Source of the DNA: Purshia tridentata
Taxonomy: Eukaryota; Streptophyta; Magnoliopsida; Rosales; Rosaceae
Reading direction: 5' to 3'
Assembly (NCBI GenBank): GCA_003254885.1
Contig: QANT01001465.1
Location: 1 to 64,000, forward strand
Length of the DNA: 64,000 nucleotides
The notes below the pieces were generated by a model. The model was not told where the DNA came from, ran no database searches, and saw only the letters and a list, made by a program, of their open reading frames with translations. The position numbers and the translations under genes were made by a program. The number at the start of each line of letters is the position of its first letter. Position 1 is the stretch's first letter. Below are positions 1-10,342 of the stretch, in pieces.

Positions 1-183
1 TTGACCTCATAAACCTCACTTGTAGCATTCATTTGTATTTAGCACTTTCATATATTAGTTACAATAGAAAACAATGATCAGCAAGACCATATATGAATAT
101 GATATATCATATGCAAATCAGATATATGATCAACAATTAATGATCAGCTATGCCATTAATTAAAATTACAAAAATGTCCTTAA

Positions 184-375
184 ACAGTAACGGGTCTTAA
201 CGGGTCACCCGTTTCACCCGCGAATTGACCCGACCCGAACCGTTTTTTTAACGGGTCGTTAACGGGTGGACACTGATATCAATCAGGTCTGAAAATTTCA
301 AACCCAAACCGGTAAATTTTCGTGTCATTTCGTGTCGGGTTAACGGGTCGTGTACACTTTTGCCAGGTCTAATCA
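184..375. repeat. Degenerate CGGGT/ACCCG-rich dispersed repeat fragment
   Basis: The motif 'aacgggtc' and its complement 'gacccg' recur many times within about 190 bp, in both orientations, in DNA that is otherwise AT-rich. This looks like the terminal part of a dispersed plant repeat of the non-autonomous DNA-transposon kind, but I see no clear terminal inverted repeat or target duplication. The family is therefore not assigned. Confidence 0.45.
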
Positions 376-952
376 GAAGAATTAGAAGCCTATAGCAAAT
401 AGCACTCCTTTTCACTATTATTATTAGCTTTTAAATCGTTTTTTCTCCCTAAACTAAACCTATGCTTACTTTTTCTTAAAAATATCAACAGGAGGGACCC
501 ATCATTTCATGATTATTTATTGTGTGTAAAATAAACTCGTTCATGCGTCAACTATAGATGCATTGATTATTTTATATTATAAGTACTTTTTTTATTATTA
601 AAACAAAAGAATTTTTAACCATTCTGCTTAATATATCTCTGAAAATTGGAATTTTATATGTAACCTGCAACGTCCTTATTTGCTATTTCCACAAGTAAAA
701 CCTCCCGATAGGCCGATAATCTTTTTTCTTCTTTTTAAATCCATAGTAACAAATATAGGGACACCAATAAAAGGCTAAAAGCACAGAATTAAAAACTAAA
801 AAAAGCGAGAAAGAAGATATTGGAAAATACAAAGAAATAAGCTGGAAATAGTAAAAGCGGTTATACGAAGCGGTCCGAGTTTCTGGTATCCGGTTTGGTA
901 TAGATCCTACTCACACCCTGGAAAACGGGAAGCACTCGCGGTAAAAGGCTAG

Positions 953-958
953 CACGTG
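953..958. promoter_or_regulatory. G-box core CACGTG upstream of the zinc-finger gene
   Basis: The sequence agcACGTGgt contains the palindromic G-box bound by plant bZIP and bHLH factors. It sits about 570 bp before the start codon and about 250 bp before the CT-rich presumed transcription start. Function is inferred from motif and position only. Confidence 0.35.
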
Positions 959-1424
959 GTGAATAAAAAATAGTTTAGGCATTGACGTCGAGCATAAAAG
1001 GTAAAGAGGCAATAAGCAAAGCGAAAAGGCGAGGAGCAGGTGCGCGCGTGGAGCAGTGAGAGCGAGTATAAGAAATTAGGCATTCGCGAGGTGGTGATTG
1101 TGGGTTGGTCCGTTTATTTCCAAAACGCGGGTGAAAAAGCTGTCTGGTTGAGAGATGGTTGGTTTTTATTCCTCTCCTCATTTGTGGAGAGGAGAACACA
1201 GCGCTCGCTCTCTCTCTCCTTTTGCTCTTCTCTCATCAAAACTCTCAAACAACTTTTTCTCTCTCTAAAAACTGTTATTCTTGTTGGGCTCTGTTTTCGT
1301 TTGGTCTGGTTGGGTTTGATTTAGATAGTGAACTTGTGTTGGATCGTTGAGGAGGGGATTTGGCTAGAGTGACAGGTAGGTGTTGGGTGCGTGTGTGGGT
1401 GTGGCGGGGAGGGTGAGTGAGTGA

Positions 1425-1480
1425 ATGAATGTATGGGAATTCCGGTGAGGCTTGCTAGAGCGACGGCGTGGTGGTGGTGA
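1425..1480 (+). promoter_or_regulatory. Cluster of three overlapping uORFs in the zinc-finger gene leader
   Basis: Three ATGs at 1425, 1429 and 1433 open in three different frames. They read MNVWEFR (stop ends 1448), MYGNSGEAC (stop ends 1458) and MGIPVRLARATAWWW (stop ends 1480). The third is in the same frame as the main start at 1526 but terminates before it. All lie 45-100 nt upstream of the main ATG, so scanning ribosomes should meet them. An effect on translation is inferred, not shown. Confidence 0.5.
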
Positions 1481-1516
1481 CTGACTGACTGACTGACTGA
1501 CTGGCTGGCTGGCGAC
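1481..1516 (+). repeat. (TGAC)n/(TGGC)n microsatellite in the 5' leader
   Basis: About five tandem TGAC units followed by about three TGGC units end roughly 10 nt before the start codon at 1526. Length polymorphism would change leader length just ahead of the start codon. Confidence 0.8.
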
Positions 1517-1525
1517 TGGAGCCGC

Positions 1526-4500
1526 ATGGACTTCGATGCCGGAATTCCCATGTCCCGTGTTGCTGCTCCGCCCGTGACCGACGCTCCCTCACTGTCACCC
1601 TCCTTGACCCAAGGTCTCTGCACTCTTATATACAATACATGTACAGTTATACACATTTTCTCTGTTTCTGTTTTTCTTGTTGGCATTGTTTCCCTGTTTC
1701 TCAATCATGATGGCCGCCTCCTTCATGTGAATTGTCCCTTTTGCCCTTCCCTTTACACAATTCAGTTATGATCAATGCTTCCAATCTCATTCAATTTTGT
1801 CAATTTTGATTCCCAGCACTTGAATTTGCTTACGACTCTTTTGATCTGTCACCAAAACCAATTTCTTTCCATTTTCAACTTTTTATTTTGTTTCCCAATT
1901 GATTCTCAAATGTCGTATCGGGGGAGATGCTGCTTCCGTGTTTTGAATGTTTCTATCGTTCTCTTGCTTGCTATGTATAGAAAATGGAGTAGTCAATAAT
2001 GAAAGGTTCAGCTGTTGCGTGTGATTCAAATATGGTAAGTTTATAGTACAAAGATTAAAGAGAGGGATTACAAGGATCGTGATTACAAAAGCAATTTATA
2101 TGACATGAAATTCTGTGATATTCGTATCTTAAGAGGAATACGAGAAAGAATATAAAATGCCACCTGAATTAATCTTTTTTCCTTTTAAGCTTTTTAGATA
2201 ATCTCTGTCGTTGCATTTCCTGAATATATAGGCTTTGGCGAGGTTTTTTAAGCTGCAAGCAGTGAATTTAAGTACAGGTTCAAGCCACAATTTATTTTCT
2301 TAGTTGTCTTTTTAGGTACGTGACTAGGAATAGAACGTGGAGGAAATGAGCTCTTCAAAATATATCTTTCATTTGATTTTTGATAACGTTGTGATACAAT
2401 GAATAAACTTACTCATATAATGTTATTTCAGATGCAATGTGGCAAATGAATTTGAGATCAAGTGAAACAATGGAACCTGGACCCTATCCCGAGCGGACTG
2501 GAGAGCCAGACTGTTCTTATTACATCAGAACAGGCCTTTGTAGATTTGGCGCTACATGTCGCTTTAATCATCCTCCTAACCGGAAGCTGGTATAGTAGCA
2601 CCGTGTTTGGACAATTTTTTATGAACTTAGGGTTGATGTGATATTTGATATGTCCAGTTTTTATTGCTACTTTGTTTAAGAGAGATGCACATTCTAATTG
2701 TGAGCCTGCATGTAAGCTAATACACATATACATACTTGGATGCTTTTTGGCACAAGGGTAGTGTAGCTCGTTTACTACTTTATCTTATTTCGAATCTTTT
2801 TCTCTTGAAACTTGGGTCTAATGTTTTATATTTTCATAAATTTTCATTTGAAATTATATATATGATGACAAAGTTCTGTTTGTTACCAGGCTATTGCCAC
2901 TGCAAGGATGAAGGGAGAGTTCCCAGAAAGAATTGGACAACCAGAATGTCAGGCATGTATTTGTGTGGAAGTTTGTTGTTGTCACATAGTAATGTATTTT
3001 TAAATCCTACTGAGCCTTGTGTGATGGAATATTTATTTTCTCATTTTCTTGTTGGGTTTCACATATTAATAATATTGGTTGAACTGCCTTCCAGTACTAC
3101 CTGAAGACAGGAACTTGCAAGTTTGGAGCGACATGCAAATTTCATCATCCTAGAGACAAGGCAGGGATCGCTGGAAGAGTTGCCTTAAATATCTTAGGCT
3201 ATCCACTTCGACTGGTTCGATTTTCTGTTTTCCTCTCGCTCATTATGAGTTTGACACAAGCTCTTAATTGGTCTTTTCCATTTCCATCTCTTTTTGTTCT
3301 TTGCTTTACTTGAATGTTTAATACTTAATTAGGTTATTTGTGGCATATGGACAGATAGGGAACTAAAAATACACTGATGTATGAATCATAAATATGCGAG
3401 AGAGAAAAAAAAATCATTATTGTATTTAAAGCATCTGTGTTGTGAACTTGTGATGTATGAAGGCCATGCGGTATCTATATTACCTGTATTTTTGAACATA
3501 TGATGCACATTTTCTTGTGCGCGTCAAATGTTCAGGCATGTCGTATAGCTGAAAATTTCTATCGCTTATCTGATTTGGAGATCATTCTTCTGTAGGTGCA
3601 TCTGCTACTTATTAAAATGATAATTTTATTAACTTTTGCCATTCTTTCTTTTATGCAGAATGAGGTCGAATGTACTTATTATTTACGAACTGGACAATGC
3701 AAGTTTGGAGGCACTTGTAAATTCCACCATCCACAACCTAATAATATGATGGTTTCATTGCGCGGTTCTCCTGTATATCCTACTGTCCAATCTCCAACTA
3801 CTCCTGGTCAGCAGTCATATCCAGGAGGAATTACAAATTGGTCAAGAGCATCTTTTATTCCTAGTCCACGCTGGCAAGGTCCATCAAGTTATGCTCCTCT
3901 GCTTGTTCCTCAGGGAGTAGTATCAGTTCCAGGATGGGGCGCATACAGTGTAAGCTTTGTTGTACCCTTCAGTGCAAAATGCTATGATGCACTTGTTTTA
4001 CTTTATCATAGCATGTTAGGGTGCCAATGGAAGCGACTAAATTAGTTATTGTTTGTCTTTGAATTGATTTAAACTCAAGAGCTATATCTGTGTGCGTGTG
4101 TGTGTATGAGAGAGAGACAGAGATTCCTTATTTCGGATGTGATAAAGATTAAAAATTATGCAGTAATTTACCCTATGAGAAGAAAAATAAATTAATTTAG
4201 AATTGTCTGCAATTTTTTATTGTTGCGCTCTATTTGAGAATCCCTTATGCAGAAGCTTCTGTGTTTAAGTTTGAGAGTTTACATGCTCCATTTCATCTCC
4301 GCTGAGAAATATTAACATGCTTATTGGATGGTAATTTTTCCAGGGCCAGATTGGCTCCGTTTCATCTTCAGACAGTCAGCAGCAAACAGTGGGAAACGGT
4401 CAGATCTATGGAACTTCACGCCAAGGTGAACAGGAAAATTCAGGATACCGTTCTGGCTCCGTCCCTGTAGGGTACTATGCATTGCAGAGGGAAAATGTAT

Positions 4501-5537
4501 TTCCTGAGAGACCTGGCCAACCTGAGTGCCAGTTTTACATGAAGACAGGTGACTGTAAGTTTGGTGCAGTTTGTAGGTTCCATCATCCTAGGGAGAGATT
4601 AATTCCTGCTCCAGACTGTGTTTTGAGTCCAATAGGCCTTCCCTTAAGACCGGTGAGTTACTTTTACTGTTGGAAATTGGTTATGAGTATCTTAAACTTT
4701 GCAATTGGTTTTCTCCTTGTTGACTTTGTTTGCTTTGAATTTTTCTTGATTCTGTGTTTTTATTTGTCTTATTGGATATTGGATTCTTTGTACATGCTTC
4801 AGCATGTTTACAAATAAAAGGTGTTTTCCCGTATAGTTTGGATGGGAGAGAAAGTAGAAGCCTTGAGTTAAACAGAGAGGATTAAGAGTGGGGTAGTGTT
4901 TAGAAACAAATTTTTTTTTTTTAAAGCTTTTTTAACTCATTTTAATCCCAAAATTATCCTATAGAACAGTCATAAATTTATCCCAAAATTATCTTATAGA
5001 ACAGTCATAAATTTTTACTTGAAACAATTTAAAGCCTCAGTTTTCTCTTTTATTTTTAGATGCTGTTGGATGGTTGATTTATGCTCAATTACCACAAAAA
5101 GATTGAAATTTTGAAGTTTAAACTTGTTATTGTTCTTTTGACTTGAGATATAATTCATTGGTTAAAAAATGTGTGTGTGTGTATTATATCTTTCAATAAG
5201 TAAACTTTAAAGATACGTTACATAATGAACCTGGGCCTGGTGCAATTTTGAACAGGGAGAGCCTTTGTGCATCTTTTATTCTCGTTATGGTATCTGTAAG
5301 TTTGGTCCAAGTTGCAAGTTTGACCACCCTATGGGTATCTTCACTTATAATCTCTCTGCATCATCTTCGGCTGATGCTCCAGTCCGACGTTTGTTGGGGT
5401 CGACTTCAGGTACCACTTCATTAAATTTGTCATCAGAAGGACTAGTTGAAGCAGGATCAGCAAAGCCTAGGAGACTTTCAATGTCAGAGACCAGGCAGAT
5501 GCCTTCTGAAGAGGATAATATTGACACAGAGGACTGA
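1526..5537 (+). CDS. Zinc finger CCCH domain protein with five fingers, plant ZFN type
   Basis: Seven coding exons are inferred: 1526-1613, 2432-2589, 2890-2952, 3095-3214, 3659-3949, 4344-4652 and 5256-5537, giving 436 aa. Five C-x8-C-x5-C-x3-H fingers are visible, starting at Cys57, 102, 148, 302 and 348. They are separated by the spacing typical of plant ZFN1/ZFN3-like proteins, with a long Gly/Ser/Gln-rich linker between fingers 3 and 4. Such fingers bind RNA or single-stranded nucleic acid, and the family is nuclear or cytoplasmic. The C-terminal tail is Ser-rich and acidic. Intron 3 starts with GC rather than GT (CAG|GCATGT). Using the GT 4 nt downstream would shift the frame into an early stop, so the GC donor is required. 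Length and finger count match the family well. Which ZFN paralogue it is cannot be decided here. Confidence 0.93.
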
Positions 5538-7441
5538 AAGCTGCTTGAAAACGAGAGCCATTTTACATTAACAATCTTTTGAGGGATAAGCAAGAGTAAT
5601 CTGTAAATTCATCTCCAATTGCTGGAGATTTACAGAAATCATGTCAAGTTGATTATGTCCTGAAAATACATTCAGCTGACAGACTCAACCTTCTGAATTT
5701 CACATTGCTGCATTGTATAAAAATCTGAAAATACTGTCGCATTTGGAAAACCCAATGTGAACATTCTGTCCGTCCCAAATCCCAATTTTCTGATTTTTGT
5801 GATTTATTTTTCCCCCAGTATTATATATATGTAAATCATTTTCTTTTTGCAAGTTCGAAAGGCCTCAATCACTTTGTTGCTCCGAACATTATCTATGGGT
5901 AATGGCATAGAAGCACAAACGGGAAGACATGTATCGATGGACAAGTGCCATCAGAATATGAACTCTTTATAGCTATCTTTAAGCTTCTTCTTGTTGGAAT
6001 GTTGCAGGTGATATTGTCATCATTTGGGTCCAAAGCTAGCACGCAAATCTTGTCTCGCTTTTTTACCCATTTGGTGATCAACGCATCATCATCATCATCT
6101 TCCACAACCATTTATATTTATTCTAATCTAATCTTCTTTCAACTCCCAAACACATAAACTCATGATTCGGGGATCATGATCATCCAACCCCATGACGCTG
6201 CCCCCATGACCCGGTCAATACGGCATTCTATTGTAAGCAACGCCTGCACGGCTGAAACTGAAAGAGAAAAATAAACTCAATACTTTTTCCTTAAAAGGTT
6301 ATACTAATTTCGTTGTTAGACTAGTAGTGAGGAATGCAGATGAATCCAATTAATACAACTAAAACGGAAACTAAATCTTGGAAATAATCAGATTCAAATA
6401 GGAAAACTAGTTCTTATTAAGTAATTAGAATCATTAATTAGTTGACCCTGCTGGGGACTTCGTAACTTGGTTGTTGTTTTGCTCCTACGTGTTGCTAGTT
6501 TTTCACTCTTCACAAATTAACATTATTAAACGCCTTCCAATCTTCCATATAGCTCTTACCACATAGCTCTTGGTTGTTTTATGAAGAGGCCATTACCAGG
6601 TGTTGGGTCAACCCAAGTAAGGGTGTCATTGCCAACTGATCTCCACGTTCAAACCTCGATGTAATGGAACAAGATAAGTAAGGGTATTAACCGTATTATT
6701 GAATATTTTAAATTATTATTATTATTTTTAGGGCACACAGTTAAACATCAGAATATAGTATTTCTAAGCACTTTTCTTATTTTCGTCTAAATAGAAAGAG
6801 AGAAGCGGGAGAGAGGAGAGGTCGAGAAAGAGGGGTTGCAACAAATAGTAGTACCCTTTATTTTCATCCTAACTGAGAATAAAAGTGACATTAAAAAAAA
6901 GAAACTTGAATATAGAAGATAACATTTTAGTTTTTACGGAAAAATATAAATTTCAGATGCTATATTTGTATATTACCATCCCACCCCTATTGCCTTCAGG
7001 GGAAAAAGAAAAGAAAATTGTGCAGCCCTATTGTACTGCATCAACCCACCTCTTATTGCCATGTCACGTGGCAGAAAGCCTCCGGAATTTACAAGAGAGG
7101 TGTGGACCCTGTAGTGCTTCACATAATGGCATTCACCACAGTGGACATAACACCACTGTAGTCTGTAGTTCAACAAAATCCTCCCAAACCCAAAACCACT
7201 CTTCACACTTCATTCTGATCCTCCCACCCCCAGAAGCTAAAATATGCAAACGATTTGTGAACCTCTCAATTTAACCCCACCTAAGCAGCTCAAAACCCAT
7301 TAAAATCATTTATGATATACCAAATCAAGGCCTTTAAAGAAAAAGATCAAGACCCACTTCACAGCTCACACTCTCCAAATTCCCACAAACTTTTGTCACA
7401 CAAAACTCAAGACCAAAGTACTACTCCCACCTCAAGAAGTC
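5538..7441. other. Intergenic: 3' UTR of the zinc-finger gene and promoter of the cysteine-rich peptide gene
   Basis: The first roughly 350 bp are probably 3' UTR. The rest is AT-rich, with no ORF resembling a protein family on either strand. A G-box occurs at 7065-7070. A TCA/CAT trinucleotide run lies near 6082-6100. Confidence 0.5.
7065..7070. promoter_or_regulatory. G-box CACGTG upstream of the cysteine-rich peptide gene
   Basis: The context is gtCACGTGgc, an extended G-box/ABRE-like core, about 375 bp before the start codon at 7442. A regulatory role (bZIP/bHLH binding, ABA or light response) is inferred from the motif alone. Confidence 0.4.
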
Positions 7442-7931
7442 ATGATGCCTGCTTATGGGGTCATCTTCTCTCTCATATTGATGCTCTTTTTGGCTACTGT
7501 GATCACTAGCAGTGAAGCAAGCTTAACCCATGTGAGTGTTTCTCTTCAAGAGCCTTTCTTTCTTTCGTAGATCTCTGTACTTTTCTTTTTTTGTGTCATG
7601 TTTTTTTCTGGGTATGCTGTGGATTGAAATGTTTGTGTATTGTTGTGAGGCCAATGGGTCTGCTGCGGTGGCGGCGACAGAGAAAGACAAGGTGGAGCCG
7701 CTGGTGCCACTAATAGAAGCTGGAAAGATGAAGACTTTGGTGATGAATGAGACTAGAAGGAAGTTGGGTAGCTTTCAGATTTGTGCTTTGTGTACTTGTT
7801 GTGGAGGTGCTAAAGGACTTTGCTTGCCTTCTCCTTGTTGCTATGCCATCAATTGCAACATTCCCAACAGGCCTTTTGGCTTCTGTTCTTTCACTCCCAA
7901 GACCTGTAATTGCTTTGGATGCCATATCTAA
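7442..7931 (+). CDS. Small secreted cysteine-rich protein (12-Cys C-terminal domain, DUF7866-like)
   Basis: Two exons (7442-7531 and 7650-7931) give 123 aa. The first exon is a signal peptide: two Met codons, a hydrophobic core around residues 7-20, then small residues. The second exon has a charged linker (residues 31-66) and then a compact domain of about 55 residues with 12 cysteines, including CxCC, two further CC or C-x-C groups, the segment NIPNRPFGFC and a CNCFGC end. This resembles an uncharacterised plant family, annotated in some databases as DUF7866, and recalls the general layout of secreted peptide precursors such as EPF/EPFL. That likeness is only architectural. The acceptor at 7649 is the only AG in a suitable place and joins the exons in frame. 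Function is unknown. Apoplastic location is inferred from the signal peptide. Confidence 0.75.
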
Positions 7932-10342
7932 CTCTTTCTCTATATTTTACAATTTATTATTATTTATATTGTTTAATTTGGGGTAATATTGATTTTGTTG
8001 GGAGTCTGGATGGAAAGAATATCTGTTCTTGATTTGTTTGTTTATCTGAAATTATATTTTTATTAGCTGGGGGAGGGAGGGGGGTTGTGCTATTTCCAGG
8101 TTAGCTTTTTTTTTTCTCTAGTGGGATTTTGTGCATTATTTTTGCTGAAATAAGCAATGCCTGAAGATAGCACATTGCTAGGATAAGCATAATTTGTGAG
8201 GTATTTGAGGAAACATTGTCCTTGTTAATGGAGCTGTTGGGGTTTCTGATATTTTTATTGACTTTTCAAAGAACATATTAATGTAAGTGCTCAGTAGCGA
8301 GAGCTGCTGTAACACTCATGACAAGGATTAAGATTCAAGTTCTCTATTACTTTAGTCTTGTTCTATTACATGTGCAATTTTTAATTTGTACTAGTGGGAG
8401 GTATTCATATTGAACTAGATGGGGTGTTATTTTATTTTTTAAATGAAAATGGCTACTTATTGTTGCCACTAATGTTTCTGCTGCTTCCACTACCTTCTTC
8501 TCTGATCTTCCATTTGATGTTAGGGAAAAGTGAATTGCTTGATCTGAAATAGTTGTTTCTTCTGCAAATTTCAAGCATTTCATTGCATAAATATACTTCA
8601 TAGTTTATGCTACTCCTAGGAAGTGGCTATATCTGCTTCTTGCTATGACTATAGTGCTTGGATTTCATGTGCGTGTAATGAAAATGTCACAAGGACATGT
8701 TATAAATTATGTCCTGCAAAGTTGTAACAAGAAATTCATAGGTACACACCTAAGAATTTATAGCGGGTGTATACAACAAAACCGTCATTTACTGTGAGAG
8801 GGGCATTATGTACTCTTATTACACCCAAGAATTTCAAGACTCCAATAGATCATGTATTGAATTGAGTGGTCCCGATATTTGTTAAATGGGGCACCCTAAT
8901 TGGTATGGAGGGATGCCTTGCCAGCTATTGCATTACCTCAAATATATGAGATTGCTCATTGTTGGTGGTGGAGAAGCCTTAAATAGATGGATTTTAATTG
9001 TAGGTGGATAAGTTAGTGTGATGATATTAATGCATGTAGGTGTAGCCAACCCTAATATTAAGATAGCTGGAAGTTGGGTAGGGGAAATTATGCCGTAGCC
9101 ACTAGGTTGCTACCATCGTGACATGGTGTATTAATGCATACTTTATTGCTTGTATATATTTGGTTTTTTATATGACCCTTGTTGTAGTTATTGTAAAGGG
9201 TAAGAGATGAAAGTCTCAATCGACCAAAAGTTTTTGTTTTGGGTGGAAATTGTGCATCTATGGTTGGCTTGTGGGGCTCATGAGTCATAGAGATTTATAG
9301 TCTTATAGAGATGGCAGTAGGTGGGCTTGTTAATTGGTGTCTTGATAAGAGTGTTTAGGGAATCTCATTGACCTCTGTTTGTGATGACTGTGAATTTGTG
9401 ATACTGATGACTATAGTCTATAGTAACTTAGTAAGTGCCACAACACAAGCCAACAACCCATGTGCTGCTCAAACAACATATGAGTATGACAACCAAATTG
9501 TAGTCATTTACATCATGCATTCATGCCCTTAATTTCTTGTGAACTTCTTTGGCTGCTGACTGGTCCTAGTGAGGTCATGTTTAACTGTACAGTTTCCCAT
9601 TTCCTAGTGCATATATATATATAATATAATATATAGATGTTTCTTTCGATGAAGTATACTGTATATCTTATTTTAAATATGATGAGATATGATTTGTGAA
9701 ACTTATTAAAATTCCATTATGTAGGCACTCAACTAAGCAAATCCCTTTTCCTAAAAGTGATAAATGATTTTGCTATCATGTTTTGATGGTGTTATAACTT
9801 ATAATGGTTGCTTGACTTGTACATTATGCGAAATCATTTACTTAAATAGTCCATATTGAACTAATTGAGACAGGGTATTTAGTGTTTACACATAAGATGA
9901 ACCGCAACCCAAGTGTTTCCAAATGTCGTCCACAGTTACCTGTTGACTATGTGTGAACCAGTTGTAAAGTTTTCATTTAAACATGACTTGATGTCGGGTT
10001 GACCAAAGTGTCTTCTTGTGTTAAAATCTACAAGTGAGCTGTAACGCCCAACCATCTCATAATATTGGCTTTCGTTTTCCTTGTCTTTTGCCCGATATTC
10101 TAGATTAAAGAAATTACCCATCAAGTATATGAAAGGCATGGGCAGAAGGATATAAAAGAGATTACAAGACATGTCCTCACTATATAAGTATAAAGTCGAA
10201 CATTTACATTTCCACTGTGTAAAAGAAAGCACAAAAATATTCAGGGGACTTTACAAACGTGAGCTTGATGTATAATGAATGATACAAAAATTTACATGAA
10301 CTTGTGAACTAGAAATAAAGAATCATATGGCTGTCTCTCTTT
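7932..10342. other. Intergenic AT-rich region, convergent gene ends
   Basis: The 3' ends of the + strand peptide gene and the - strand DUF707 gene face each other here. About 2.4 kb of AT-rich DNA shows only short chance ORFs. The last few hundred bases are probably 3' UTR of the DUF707 gene. I see no RNA gene or repeat of known family. Confidence 0.5.

Larger units (their letters stand above)
1..1525. other. Upstream region and 5' leader of the CCCH zinc-finger gene
   Basis: No protein gene is seen before the start codon at 1526. Positions 184-375 hold a degenerate ACCCG/CGGGT-rich repeat (listed separately). A G-box core CACGTG lies at 953-958. A CT-rich stretch near 1200-1225 looks like a plant transcription-start environment. 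The leader from roughly 1200 to 1525 carries three short upstream ORFs and a TGAC/TGGC microsatellite immediately before the start codon. Confidence 0.6.

Noticed and set aside
2957-2958. GT 4 nt downstream as the normal donor of zinc-finger intron 3
   Set aside because: It shifts the frame, destroys finger 2 and reaches a TAG stop within about 20 codons, whereas the GC donor gives a perfect finger.
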